Positions 10,473 through 19,934 are shown, counted from the first letter of the stretch. The stretch: DNA of 64,000 nucleotides from Pseudidiomarina mangrovi (GCF_003999375.1 NZ_RJLC01000017.1:124001-188000); one strand, 5' to 3'. The notes: generated from the letters alone by a model not told the origin. A program made the numbers and translations.

Positions 10473-11570
10473 ATGAAATTTCAAGGCAGCCCGACATTTA
10501 CCCACAGCCAGACCGATAAAATCGGCGTATTAGTCACCAACTTAGGTACTCCTGACGCGCCAAAAACGAAAGAATTACGGGTGTATTTGCGTCAATTCTT
10601 GTCGGATCCTCGGGTGGTTGAAGTGCCACGCCTGCTCTGGAAATTAATCCTTGAGGGCATTATTTTACGGACGCGGCCAAAGCGTTCGGCGGAAGCCTAT
10701 AGCACGGTATGGACCGAACGTGGTTCGCCACTGCTGTATATCACTAAGGATCAAACTGACGCACTGCGCAGCAATTTGCAGCAACGTTACGGGGACGATG
10801 TGGTGGTTGAGTTCGCGATGCGGTACGGTAATCCGTCCATGGCGTCAGGCTTACAGTCATTGTTTGATCAAGGCGCCCGCAAGCTCCTAGTGTTACCACT
10901 TTATCCGCAATACTCAGCAGCGACTACTGGCTCGACCTTTGATGCTATTGCCAGCGATTTCATGCAGCGCCGCTGGCTGCCTGATTTTCGGTTTATCAAT
11001 CATTACCATGATTTTCCTCCCTATATTACGGCTGTTGCCAACAGTATAAAGGCTTACTGGCAACAACATGGGCAGCCACAAAAGTTGGTACTCTCATACC
11101 ATGGTGTGCCGTTGAGCTATCTGAAGAAGGGTGATCCCTATCATTGTGCATGCCACAAAACCTCACGGTTAATTGCTGAACAATTGGGTCTTAGCAAAGA
11201 CCAATACCTAACTACTTTTCAATCACGTTTCGGTCGTGAAGAGTGGCTGAAACCCTATACCGATGAAACGCTGAAACAATTACCCAGTATGGGAGTCAAA
11301 TCAATTCATGTGGTTTGCCCTGGGTTTTCAGCCGACTGTTTAGAGACCATTGAGGAAATTGGCGAAGAAAACCGAGAGTATTTTATTGAGGCTGGTGGTG
11401 AGCATTATGCCTATATCCCAGCTTTAAATGCCGAAGCAGAGCACATTGCTGTGTTGAGCGCTTTGGTCGAACAAAATTTGCAAGGCTGGCAGTTAGTTCA
11501 CGATGAACAACAGCGCGGTGAATTGGCGCAACAGATGGAGCAAGACTATGGCAAAATCAACGGATCGTGA
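10473..11570 (+). CDS. hemH: Ferrochelatase
   Basis: HemH inserts Fe2+ into protoporphyrin IX to make heme. The protein is 365 residues from the ATG at 10473, which has AGGA in front; a TTG at 10452 would overlap the patatin gene and is less likely. Diagnostic segments are VLVTNLGTPDAP, RPKRSAEAY, LSYHGVPLSYLKKGDPY with the metal-site His, a HCACHKTSRL segment, and CPGFSADCLETIEEI with the catalytic Glu. Its last 23 bases overlap a small unknown gene. Confidence 0.96.
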   Translation: MKFQGSPTFTHSQTDKIGVLVTNLGTPDAPKTKELRVYLRQFLSDPRVVEVPRLLWKLILEGIILRTRPKRSAEAYSTVWTERGSPLLYITKDQTDALRSNLQQRYGDDVVVEFAMRYGNPSMASGLQSLFDQGARKLLVLPLYPQYSAATTGSTFDAIASDFMQRRWLPDFRFINHYHDFPPYITAVANSIKAYWQQHGQPQKLVLSYHGVPLSYLKKGDPYHCACHKTSRLIAEQLGLSKDQYLTTFQSRFGREEWLKPYTDETLKQLPSMGVKSIHVVCPGFSADCLETIEEIGEENREYFIEAGGEHYAYIPALNAEAEHIAVLSALVEQNLQGWQLVHDEQQRGELAQQMEQDYGKINGS

Positions 11571-11766
11571 GAGAGATCGGGTATTTCAAGTATCCAGCAA
11601 CCGCGGTAGTGCGCAGCATAAGCTGCGTTATGTTGAATCGTCAGTAGGTAGCGAGGACTTACAGGATTGCCGGATGTGCCGCACCGCCATCCCAGCGCAA
11701 TCACCAACTAACGCGCGTGATGACGCGAAGTTGCTTACTCGCGAGGATGATCAAGCGAACTCATGA
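11548..11766 (+). CDS. Small hypothetical protein between hemH and the phospholipase D gene
   Basis: The 72-residue frame starts at the ATG at 11548 inside the end of hemH, with GGAG at 11537-11540 seven bases upstream, and stops with a TGA that overlaps the ATG of the next gene (ATGA at 11763-11766). The protein is charged and polar, opening MAKSTDRERDRVF, with a CRMC pair near residues 41-44 and no hydrophobic segment. I do not recognise the family. The ribosome site and start/stop overlaps on both sides argue for a translated gene that couples hemH to the phospholipase D gene; a CxxC pair alone does not support a function. Confidence 0.6.
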   Translation: MAKSTDRERDRVFQVSSNRGSAQHKLRYVESSVGSEDLQDCRMCRTAIPAQSPTNARDDAKLLTREDDQANS

Positions 11767-13229
11767 CGCACCCGATGGCTCCGAGTTGGTCTGAGGCTGT
11801 TCAACAGCAATGCGCAGCACACCCGGGCTTGACGGGTATTTTGCCGCTTCCCGATGCACAGGAAGCCTTTGCTGCGCGGGTGTTGTTGATGCAACAGGCG
11901 CGTCAGCAAATCGATTTACAATATTATATTTGGCGTAACGATCGCACCGGGACACTGTTGTTTGAAGCGCTACTCGCCGCTGCTGATCGTGGTGTCAAAG
12001 TGCGTCTATTACTCGATGACCACAATACAGCGGGTCTTGATGCCATCTTAATTGGGTTACAGCAGCACCCAATGATTGAGGTGCGACTGTTTAATCCATT
12101 GCGCGTTCGGCGCCCTCGCTTTATTAATTACCTGTTTGATTTTCGTCGGGTTAACCGGCGTATGCATAACAAAGCCTTCATTATTGACCAGCAGGTCGTC
12201 ATCAGCGGTGGTCGCAACATTGGTGACGAATATTTTGGCGCCAAAGACGATTTCCTTTTTGCTGATCTAGACGCCTTACTGATTGGTTCAGTGGTGGCGA
12301 ATGTGGTGACCGAATTTGACACTTATTGGCACAGTGAACACGCACAGCCATTAGGGAAATTATTTCAGTTACAGATCAAGCCTCAGCAATTCGATCAGTT
12401 ACGCCAGCAAGCACAGCGAATCACTAGCGACCCCAATGCGCAGCACTACGTTGCCGCCGTACGCGAATTACCGTTCATACAGCGTTTGCAGCAGCGGCAG
12501 TTAGAATTTGTCTGGGCCAAAACCGAACTAGTTGCCGATCATCCCGATAAGATTCGGGGTCGGGCAAAACGTCATCAGTTAATCACCCACCAGTTACAGC
12601 AAGCTATTGGTGAGCCGCACCATAGTTTATCGATTGTATCGCCGTATTTTGTGCCAACTCGCGCCGGCGTTGAGGCCTTGGAGCGTTTTGCTGCTGACGG
12701 CGTACGTATTCGCATTTTGACCAACGCCTTAGAGTCAACTGATGTGGCGATAGTACATGCCGGTTATGCGCGTTGGCGCAAACGTTTATTGGCAGCTGGC
12801 ATCGAATTGTTTGAGTTGCAGAAAATTTCCGCCATGGCACGGCGCCTTGAGCGCAAAGCCAAGCGTCAACGATTGAAGGGTAAAGATCGCTTCGGTAGCT
12901 CGGCTTCTAGCCTACACGCCAAAACCTTCGCCACCGATCAGCAACGGGTGTTTGTTGGTTCATTTAACTTCGACCCGCGCTCGGCACAATTGAATACGGA
13001 ATTGGGCTTTGTGATCCACAGTGAACAGCTCGGACAACGCATCAGCAACGCTTTTCAAGAGTATTTACCTGATTATGCCTACCAAGTTCTGCTGCGTGAT
13101 GAGCGACTCGTGTGGCAGGAACGTTTGGGGCAACGGCAGATTATCTACAGTAGCGAGCCGGGTGTATCCATTTGGCGGCGTTTCGCCACCCGGATGTTAG
13201 CGCTACTGCCGATTGATTGGATGCTGTAG
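11763..13229 (+). CDS. Phospholipase D-family protein, cardiolipin synthase C (YmdC)-like
   Basis: The 488-residue protein has two PLD (HKD) motifs: MHNKAFIIDQQVVISGGRN near residue 136 and LHAKTFATDQQRVFVGSFN near residue 381, each H-x-K-x4-D. Length and spacing resemble ClsC/YmdC, which makes cardiolipin from phosphatidylglycerol and phosphatidylethanolamine. No transmembrane anchor stands out, so it may be a peripheral membrane enzyme. Residues 355-375 form a very basic stretch. Start overlaps the preceding small gene (ATGA). The neighbouring patatin-like gene makes a lipid-remodelling link plausible. Confidence 0.85.
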   Translation: MTHPMAPSWSEAVQQQCAAHPGLTGILPLPDAQEAFAARVLLMQQARQQIDLQYYIWRNDRTGTLLFEALLAAADRGVKVRLLLDDHNTAGLDAILIGLQQHPMIEVRLFNPLRVRRPRFINYLFDFRRVNRRMHNKAFIIDQQVVISGGRNIGDEYFGAKDDFLFADLDALLIGSVVANVVTEFDTYWHSEHAQPLGKLFQLQIKPQQFDQLRQQAQRITSDPNAQHYVAAVRELPFIQRLQQRQLEFVWAKTELVADHPDKIRGRAKRHQLITHQLQQAIGEPHHSLSIVSPYFVPTRAGVEALERFAADGVRIRILTNALESTDVAIVHAGYARWRKRLLAAGIELFELQKISAMARRLERKAKRQRLKGKDRFGSSASSLHAKTFATDQQRVFVGSFNFDPRSAQLNTELGFVIHSEQLGQRISNAFQEYLPDYAYQVLLRDERLVWQERLGQRQIIYSSEPGVSIWRRFATRMLALLPIDWML

Positions 13230-13263
13230 AGTGGTATCAACAGAATAAGCAGGGGATACAGTG

Positions 13264-14625
13264 ATGCGATTGACCTTCTTGGGTGGCACCGAAACCGTCA
13301 CCGGCTCAAAATATCTACTCGAAACTGAGAGCACCCGCGTACTCGTCGATTGTGGTCTGTATCAGGGCTATAAATGGCTCCGGCGGCGCAACTGGCAGCC
13401 GTTACCACTGGCAATTAATGAGGTCGATGCGATTGTCTTGACGCATGCCCATCTCGATCACTCTGGCTTTATTCCGGTCCTCTATAAACATGGCTTTCGC
13501 GGTAAAGTATTTACCCATGCGGCGACCGCAAGTCTGTGCGGACTACTGTGGCCAGACAGCGGTAAAATTCAAGAAGAAGATGCTAAGTTTTATCGTAAGC
13601 ATAAATTGAGTCGTCATGCAGAACCAGAGCCTCTCTATGATGAAGCGACTGCACAGGCTGCACTCAAGTTATTGCAACCAGTTGAGTTTCATCAGCCATT
13701 TCAAGTGGGTGATTTACAGTTTAGTTTACAGCCAGTAGGGCATGTCTTAGGTGCTGCCAGTGTCATTGCCTCGCACCATGACTACCGCATTGGTTTTAGT
13801 GGTGATGTTGGCCGCCCTCATGATTTGTTAATGCATGCTCCCGAAGCGCTACCGCCAGTTGATTTGTTGCTACTTGAAGCTACTTATGGCGATCGCCGCC
13901 ATGCCGCTGAGGATGCTTGGCAGCAACTGGCTGAGGTGGTGACTGAAACTGCGCGTGCTGGTGGGGTATTATTGATTCCCAGTTTTGCCGTAGGCCGCGC
14001 ACAACTATTACAACACATGTTGGTGACCTTGATGGCACAGCGAAAAATACCGCGGTTACCGATATATCTTGATTCACCCATGGCGATCAGTGCCTCAGCT
14101 ATTTATCAACGCTACCACCAGTATCATCGCTTAACCCACGAGCAATGTGAGAGCGCTTTTAACCAGGTGATATACACCCGTAGTATTGAGCAATCAAAAG
14201 CGCTCGCCAGTGAGCGTGGCCCGCATATAATTATTGCTGGTAGCGGTATGGCTACCGGTGGTCGTATTTTGCATCATTTCAAACATTGGTTGGCTGATCA
14301 TCGCACCACGGTGTTATTTTCCGGGCATCAGGCCGGTGGTACCCGCGGGGCGAAAATGGAGCAGGGGGTAGAAACCATCAAAGTGCATGGGCAGTGGTTG
14401 CCGGTGAAAGCTAAAATTCGTCGCCTTGATGGGTTATCGGGGCATGCCGATTATACCGAGCTCGGTGCTTGGTTGCAGCAATCAAAACTACCGAGTCGTA
14501 GCCAAATATATCTGGTGCATGGTGAACCAGACGCGCTTGAGGCGATGGCTGATTACCTCAAGCAAACGACCGATTTTGACGTTAATATTGCCGATTATCG
14601 CGGTGTACTGCACTTGCCCAGTTAG
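13264..14625 (+). CDS. MBL-fold beta-CASP nuclease / RNA-processing hydrolase
   Basis: The 453-residue protein starts MRLTFLGGTETVTGS and carries the zinc motif THAHLDHSG near residue 58, further metal ligands in GHVLGAASV and FSGDVGRP, and the beta-CASP region with SGMATGGRILHH near residue 330 and the C-terminal GLSGHADYTEL (motif C). These are hallmarks of CPSF73-like RNA-processing exo/endonucleases. A GTG directly before the ATG could also start translation; AGGGG lies about 8 bases before the ATG. The end overlaps the convergent LOV-GGDEF-EAL gene by 4 bases. Confidence 0.85.
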   Translation: MRLTFLGGTETVTGSKYLLETESTRVLVDCGLYQGYKWLRRRNWQPLPLAINEVDAIVLTHAHLDHSGFIPVLYKHGFRGKVFTHAATASLCGLLWPDSGKIQEEDAKFYRKHKLSRHAEPEPLYDEATAQAALKLLQPVEFHQPFQVGDLQFSLQPVGHVLGAASVIASHHDYRIGFSGDVGRPHDLLMHAPEALPPVDLLLLEATYGDRRHAAEDAWQQLAEVVTETARAGGVLLIPSFAVGRAQLLQHMLVTLMAQRKIPRLPIYLDSPMAISASAIYQRYHQYHRLTHEQCESAFNQVIYTRSIEQSKALASERGPHIIIAGSGMATGGRILHHFKHWLADHRTTVLFSGHQAGGTRGAKMEQGVETIKVHGQWLPVKAKIRRLDGLSGHADYTELGAWLQQSKLPSRSQIYLVHGEPDALEAMADYLKQTTDFDVNIADYRGVLHLPS

Positions 14626-17600
14626 CTGTTGGGCGCTTTATATTGACTAAGAAACTGCTGTAATTCACCCATTGGCATCGGTTTTGCGAAATAAAACCCT
14701 TGCGCGAGAGGGCACCCCATAGCGGTAATTTCAGCCGCTTGTTCAGCGGTCTCGATACCTTCAGCGACTGCTGCAATATTAAGCTGCTGCGCCATGGCAA
14801 TGATCCCTTGCACGATAGATTTCGAGCTTGCGTGTTGGTTTAAATCATCAATAAAGGCGCGATCGATTTTTAGCTTCTGTACCGGCAAGCGTTGTAAATA
14901 ACTTAAGCTTGAAAAGCCGGTACCGAAATCATCGATGCAGACATGAATGTTAGCATCGTAAAAGCGCTGTAAAACCGAGATGGCATGATTCATGTCGTCC
15001 ATCAGGATACTCTCGGTTAACTCCAGTTCAAGGCTATTTGGTGGGATCTGATGGGCCGCAACCGTGGCAATCACATTGTCGTAAAAATCAGCACGATTAA
15101 ACTGTAAGGCCGACAGATTTACCGCCATCTTTAATGGCCCAAAGCGTTCTAGCTGCTTCAGATCCATACAGGCTTGGTCAAGAGCCCAAGCACTAGCTGG
15201 AATAATCTGCCCAGTAGACTCGGCTAAAGGAATAAACTCAGCAGGCGAAACAAAACTACCATCGGCTAGCTGCCAGCGCATCAGCGCTTCGACACCAACC
15301 ACGGAGTGTGTGGCGAGATCAATGATGGGTTGATAGTAAAGCTGCAGTTGTTGGTTATCGATAGCTTGTTGTAACTGACTGCGCAACATCACACTCGCTT
15401 GATAACTCTCGTCTTGTCTACCGGTGTAGAATTGAAAGTGATTGCGGCCCTGGCGCTTGGCTTGGGTCATGGCAATGTCGGCCTGCTGAATCAAGCTCAT
15501 AGGCTCATTGATACCCGCTTGCCATATCGTAATGCCCATACTGGCCGTCAAATAAATCTTATGAGGATCAATATCATAAGGCTGAGCAATGCTTTGCAGA
15601 ATATGATGCACTTGGGTTAGAAGCTCATCCATGCTGGCGCAATCAGCAATCACACCAACAAATTCATCGCCGCCAAAGCGTGTTGCCATTTGCGAACCAC
15701 GAAAACATTTACGCAGCCGTTTTGCTACTTCAATGAGAATACTATCGCCAACCTCTAAACCGAGACTGTCATTAATTGGTTTAAAGCCATCCAAGTCGAT
15801 AAAAAGCACCGCTAACAAGCCATCAGGATTGGTTTGGCGCATGGCTTGCTGAACATAGTCAGCGAGCGCTTGTTCCATAGATTCGCGATTAGGTAACCCT
15901 GTGAGTAGGTCATGGCTTGCTTGATAGCTGAGTTGTCGCTGATTATTGACGAGGTCTGTTACGTCATTTTGAATGCCGATAAAGTGGGTTACCACACCCT
16001 GTTGATCTCGTACTGGAGAGATTTTCAGTTCATTCCAGAATGGCTCGCCATTTTTGCGATAATTCAATATCTCAATTCGCAGTTCTTGCTGCTGAGCCAG
16101 AGCATCGCGGATACGTTGTACTGACGCCTGATTGGTATCGCGACCTTGCAAGAAACGACAGTTTTGTCCCAATGCGTCAGCGCGGGTAAAGCCTGTGACT
16201 TGCTCGAAACGATCATTGATATACACCAGCGGAAATCCGGGTTGTTGCGCATCGGCAATGACCACCCCATTGACACTAACGTCGACACTGCGCTGTAACA
16301 GCAGGAGCTGCGCCTCTTGCCGTTTGCGCTCGGTGACATCTTTGGCAATACCAAAGGCACCAATTACCTTGCCATCAATAATAGTGGGCAGATTATTCAC
16401 ATCGATGTGCTGGATAGCACCTAAGCTATCGCGAATACGCAGCTCGTAGCGCACTGTCTCGCCGTTTAACACGCGTTGGAAAAATGTCTGCGCGGTATCA
16501 AGATCGTCACTGATGACAAATTCAGCAAAGTGATGTTGTAGTACTTCCTCGCGTGGGCGTTTGAGAATGTCTAACACTGCTTGATTGACGCGTACTAACA
16601 ACCCTTGCGGGTCGAGGGCGAATACTGCGTCTGGATTGCGTTCGTAAAGTGCATTAAAGCGTTGCTCATTATTATCCAGCTCACGCTGTTGTTGACGTAG
16701 TTCTTGTTGAGCGAAATCAAGCCGTTGTCGGTGTTGTAATACCGCCACAGTTTGCTGGGCCATGATCAAATACGAAACCCCGAACAATAGCGCAAAAATC
16801 ACAAGTAACATGCGTAAGTTGGAGGCGTCTTCTAATTCAACAAAATCACTCATGGATGCCGATAAGGTCATATTACGACCAAATGGCATGGTAAAAGTGG
16901 TGTCGGCAAGGAAGAACTGTTGTTTCAGGTCAAGCGGTTGATTATCAAAGCTAATCAGCGGTTGCCCATTCAGTTGACCATAAATACGCAGTGACCCGGG
17001 AAGTAATCGGGTATCGGGTTGTAACATCTTTAATAGGTCTAGCACCGCCAATAAATAATGTGAGTCAGCTCGTTGTGGCTGAGTAGGGATCATCATCAAT
17101 GCCAGTGGACGCATTTCTGCGCTAAGCCGACTACGCGGTATCAGCAAGGAAATTTCGGCTTTCGGTTGATTCAGCCAATTCTGTACTTCGGCACTATCTA
17201 GGTAGCGAGGATAGTCATCGATACGCGCACCGTATTGCTGCCAAACCTGTTCGCCACGGTCGGTAAACATATGCATGGCAATCATGTGCGGAATATCGCG
17301 CAAGTAGAGACTGGCATCATACTTGACATAATCATCATCGGCAGCGATATCCAATGCTTGCCAGCGTTCGACTAGGCGGCTCATTAATTGAATATTAACT
17401 TGTACGGTTTGTTCGCGGGTTTCACTGATACGCGCGACAATCGCATTGGCCTCACTCTCAATATTGCGCAAATGTGACAAACTGAGCGAGAACCAGGTTG
17501 AAAAAATGAACAACACGTAAAGAAACAGCACCGCGCCCATGCGTGGGGTGGGTAGTATGTAGCGTTCAATACTCTTGCTGCTGAGTAACAACAAGGTAAT

Positions 17601-18146
17601 ACCGAACATAAAAATAATCAGTGCAGCAATTGAGGTCACTGGGGGGTGCGGGCCAATATAAGCGAACCCGTTAGGAATCAGATGTAGCGCCATCATTGCT
17701 AGCGCACAGAGTTGCAAAATGATAGCGAAGCCGCGGGTCCACCAGCGTTGTATGCGGTGTTGTGGATTCAACGTGACCGTCACCGCGAGCACCAGAAATA
17801 CAGCGGCCACGGGTGGATAAAAGTAGTTGTCGAGTTGTTGCAGCCAAGGCCAGTTGAAGGCTTTGTCGATTTGCAGGCCGGCTAAGAGACTATGCAGTGC
17901 GCAGACAAAAATGACTATTCCGCCAAGCAATTGCAGAATACGGCGCTGGGTTAATAAACCAATCAGCGCGGCAAATACGGCTAAACTAACGATTGCAGAG
18001 GTATTTGAAATGACCCGGTTAAATGGGCTTTCAGGGGCCGTTATCAGGTTAAACAACAAACCCAAAACGCCCACAGCAAGCGTGGCACTTAAGGTAATGA
18101 ATAATCCGGCGCTAGCGATAATAGTGCTGTTGAGTCTATTCTGCAT
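14622..18146 (-). CDS. Membrane LOV-domain GGDEF-EAL protein (putative blue-light-responsive c-di-GMP enzyme)
   Basis: From the ATG at 18146 the protein has 1174 residues. Order: about seven transmembrane helices (10-225), a periplasmic region (about 228-440), another helix (444-465), a PAS domain (490-607), a second PAS domain (616-732), GGDEF (about 740-910) and EAL (about 920-1165). The second PAS is a LOV domain: GQNCRFLQGRDTNQ supplies the flavin-reactive Cys663, with the flavin contacts LNYRKNG, FWNEL and FIGIQNDVT also present. GGDEF is intact (RFGGDEF) but lacks an RxxD I-site; EAL is intact (VEALMRW, DDFGTGFSSLSYL, AEGIET). It should make and/or break c-di-GMP in response to light. 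An in-frame GTG at 18185 lies within the likely promoter, so the ATG is preferred. Confidence 0.92.
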   Translation of the reverse strand: MQNRLNSTIIASAGLFITLSATLAVGVLGLLFNLITAPESPFNRVISNTSAIVSLAVFAALIGLLTQRRILQLLGGIVIFVCALHSLLAGLQIDKAFNWPWLQQLDNYFYPPVAAVFLVLAVTVTLNPQHRIQRWWTRGFAIILQLCALAMMALHLIPNGFAYIGPHPPVTSIAALIIFMFGITLLLLSSKSIERYILPTPRMGAVLFLYVLFIFSTWFSLSLSHLRNIESEANAIVARISETREQTVQVNIQLMSRLVERWQALDIAADDDYVKYDASLYLRDIPHMIAMHMFTDRGEQVWQQYGARIDDYPRYLDSAEVQNWLNQPKAEISLLIPRSRLSAEMRPLALMMIPTQPQRADSHYLLAVLDLLKMLQPDTRLLPGSLRIYGQLNGQPLISFDNQPLDLKQQFFLADTTFTMPFGRNMTLSASMSDFVELEDASNLRMLLVIFALLFGVSYLIMAQQTVAVLQHRQRLDFAQQELRQQQRELDNNEQRFNALYERNPDAVFALDPQGLLVRVNQAVLDILKRPREEVLQHHFAEFVISDDLDTAQTFFQRVLNGETVRYELRIRDSLGAIQHIDVNNLPTIIDGKVIGAFGIAKDVTERKRQEAQLLLLQRSVDVSVNGVVIADAQQPGFPLVYINDRFEQVTGFTRADALGQNCRFLQGRDTNQASVQRIRDALAQQQELRIEILNYRKNGEPFWNELKISPVRDQQGVVTHFIGIQNDVTDLVNNQRQLSYQASHDLLTGLPNRESMEQALADYVQQAMRQTNPDGLLAVLFIDLDGFKPINDSLGLEVGDSILIEVAKRLRKCFRGSQMATRFGGDEFVGVIADCASMDELLTQVHHILQSIAQPYDIDPHKIYLTASMGITIWQAGINEPMSLIQQADIAMTQAKRQGRNHFQFYTGRQDESYQASVMLRSQLQQAIDNQQLQLYYQPIIDLATHSVVGVEALMRWQLADGSFVSPAEFIPLAESTGQIIPASAWALDQACMDLKQLERFGPLKMAVNLSALQFNRADFYDNVIATVAAHQIPPNSLELELTESILMDDMNHAISVLQRFYDANIHVCIDDFGTGFSSLSYLQRLPVQKLKIDRAFIDDLNQHASSKSIVQGIIAMAQQLNIAAVAEGIETAEQAAEITAMGCPLAQGFYFAKPMPMGELQQFLSQYKAPNS

Positions 18147-18183
18147 ATGTCGCTTATTATTGTTATATGCGATCGGTACAGCC

Positions 18184-18213
18184 ACTATAGAACGCGGTGA
18201 AGCCTAGGGTCAA
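18184..18213 (-). promoter_or_regulatory. Candidate sigma-70 promoter of the LOV-GGDEF-EAL gene
   Basis: On the minus strand TTGACC (18213-18208) and TATAGT (18189-18184) are separated by 18 bases. Transcription would start near 18177, about 30 bases before the ATG at 18146. The -35 overlaps the stop codon of the upstream GNAT gene. Confidence 0.4.
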
Positions 18214-18650
18214 CGTTGCCATTCATAGAGCCAGCGATGTTCACCTGGACCAAAAAAGTCGGCTATGTCATCAATTTTTTCAAAGCCACACTGCTGATAG
18301 AGGCGCTGGGCGGCATGATTGTCAGCAGCAACTGTTAAACGAAGCTGATTGACGTTCAATTCTGTGGCTAAAAAATGCTGTAACAATTTGTGTCCAACCC
18401 CACGACCACGGGCCGCATGTGCCACTAACATGGACATCAGCCAATGCGGTTGTTGTGGTTCACTAGGAGCCACCAAGAGATAGCCTATTAGTTGCTGCTC
18501 AGAGGCAACCCAGAGCCCCTGCGGCCATTGCTGTAATGCTTGGTAAAACAACGCACTTGGGTAACCATGGTCACCGTAATAAGCGCGCTCAAGTGCAGCA
18601 ATACCAGCAATGTCGCTGTGGATGGCCGGTCTTATGCTGATGGCTGTCAT
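18210..18650 (-). CDS. GNAT family N-acetyltransferase
   Basis: The 146-residue protein has the GNAT fold pattern: an N-terminal strand TAISIRPAIHSD, and the acetyl-CoA pyrophosphate loop in VAHAARGRGVGHKLL near residue 79 (R-x-x-G-x-G/A type), followed by LRLTVAADNHAAQRLYQQCGF near residue 105, typical of motif B. The acetyl acceptor cannot be read from sequence. It starts two bases after the stop of the YceI gene and is probably its operon partner. Confidence 0.85.
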   Translation of the reverse strand: MTAISIRPAIHSDIAGIAALERAYYGDHGYPSALFYQALQQWPQGLWVASEQQLIGYLLVAPSEPQQPHWLMSMLVAHAARGRGVGHKLLQHFLATELNVNQLRLTVAADNHAAQRLYQQCGFEKIDDIADFFGPGEHRWLYEWQR

Positions 18651-18652
18651 AA

Positions 18653-19243
18653 CTAGCCTGGCTGAGTAAACGCAACACTAAAGGTGACGGGTACCACCAA
18701 GTCTATGCTCTGTAAGCCAGCAATAGTTCGTAGAGTTTCGATGCCTACGTCGAGCCCAGCCGCTTTGGTATCAATCATAATAGGCTGCACTGTTGTTGCC
18801 AGTAGGCGCTTATCGCCGGCTTTAGTGATCTGCACGGTTGCTGGTAGTTGCAGACGCTGTCCGGCAATTTCCAAGGTCAGTGGCAATTCAACAATAATCG
18901 TATCGCCTAATTTCAATTTACTGAGCTGGCTGGGCGGCACCGTCGCCGATACTGCTATATGTGGGAATTGCTCGGCGTTAAACAGATGCTTTGCCATGCG
19001 CTCGTTACGAATGGGTATCAGGGTATCAAGCCCACTAACCGGAATACGGATACTGACATTGTCACCTGCCCAAGCGCCAGAAAGCTGAGTGAATCGGTGC
19101 AGTTCGGCAATATGGTCATTTTTTACGGAAGCAAAGGTTAGGCGAGCAGTGCTGCTGTCAAGCTGCCAAGCACAGGCAAGAGTGTTAGAGGTAAATACAG
19201 TAAGAGCAATCATGCTGATGCTTAACGCAAAACGCTGAAACAT
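18653..19243 (-). CDS. YceI-family periplasmic lipid-binding protein
   Basis: The 196-residue protein has a signal peptide (about residues 1-23, ending TLACAW) and a lipocalin-like YceI domain: WQLDSSTARLTFASVKNDH at the start, IPVSGLDTLIPIRNERM near 70, and FPHIAVSATV. YceI proteins bind polyisoprenoid or other amphiphilic molecules and are often linked to stress or base-induced responses. GAGG lies about 10 bases before the ATG at 19243. It diverges from the FAS1 gene across 156 bases. Confidence 0.88.
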   Translation of the reverse strand: MFQRFALSISMIALTVFTSNTLACAWQLDSSTARLTFASVKNDHIAELHRFTQLSGAWAGDNVSIRIPVSGLDTLIPIRNERMAKHLFNAEQFPHIAVSATVPPSQLSKLKLGDTIIVELPLTLEIAGQRLQLPATVQITKAGDKRLLATTVQPIMIDTKAAGLDVGIETLRTIAGLQSIDLVVPVTFSVAFTQPG

Positions 19244-19399
19244 GGTTCGAGTTCCTCAAATCAAATGAATAATATCGCGCAGAGTAAGCAGTTTACACTT
19301 CTTAACAAAAAGATCTAAACCAGTTACGACAAAACTGCGTAAAAGGATGAACTTTAGGCAAAACGCTTAGAGCGTATTTCACCCAACGAGGAGTTCAGT

Positions 19400-19909
19400 A
19401 TGTTACGAGCAATCAAGTTAATTTCAGGTTTAGTATTAGCGGCCGCCGTATCAACATCAGCTATGGCACATAATCATGGTATGAAAGATGCCAAAGATAT
19501 TGTAGCTATCGCGTCTGCTGACAGCCAGTTCTCAACCCTAGTGGCTGCCGTTCAAGCCGCTGGTTTGGTCGAAACGTTGCAAGGTAACGGTCCGTTCACC
19601 GTATTTGCACCAACTAATGATGCCTTCGCAGCATTGCCAGAAGGCACTGTTGAGAACTTATTGAAGCCAGAAAATAAAGCAGCATTGCAAGCGGTATTAA
19701 CCTACCACGTGTTAGCTGATCGTGTACCTAGCAGCGCCATCGCAGGTAAAACTCTGAGCGTTGCTACGGTGCAAGGCGAAGAAGTATCCATTGATGCAAC
19801 CAATGGTGTAGTCGTTGGCGGTGCCAATGTGATTGCTGCTGATATCAAAGCCAAAAACGGTGTCATTCATGTAATTGACAAGGTGATTCTACCACCATCA
19901 ATGCAGTAA
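19400..19909 (+). CDS. Secreted fasciclin (FAS1) domain protein
   Basis: The 169-residue protein has a signal peptide cleaved after about SAMA (residue 23) and a single FAS1 domain. The domain's H1 box is seen in GPFTVFAPTNDAFAALP near residue 73 and its H2 box in NGVIHVIDKVILPP near the C-terminus, with YHVLADRVP between. FAS1 proteins act in adhesion or surface interactions; the ligand is unknown. GAGGAG precedes the ATG at 19400, and a strong terminator follows, so the gene stands alone. Confidence 0.9.
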   Translation: MLRAIKLISGLVLAAAVSTSAMAHNHGMKDAKDIVAIASADSQFSTLVAAVQAAGLVETLQGNGPFTVFAPTNDAFAALPEGTVENLLKPENKAALQAVLTYHVLADRVPSSAIAGKTLSVATVQGEEVSIDATNGVVVGGANVIAADIKAKNGVIHVIDKVILPPSMQ

Positions 19910-19934
19910 TTTTTTAACGTCGTATCAGAGCAAT

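Noticed and set aside
18147..18185. GTG start at 18185 for the LOV protein
   Set aside because: It falls inside the likely -10 element, and the ATG at 18146 lies just before the first membrane helices.
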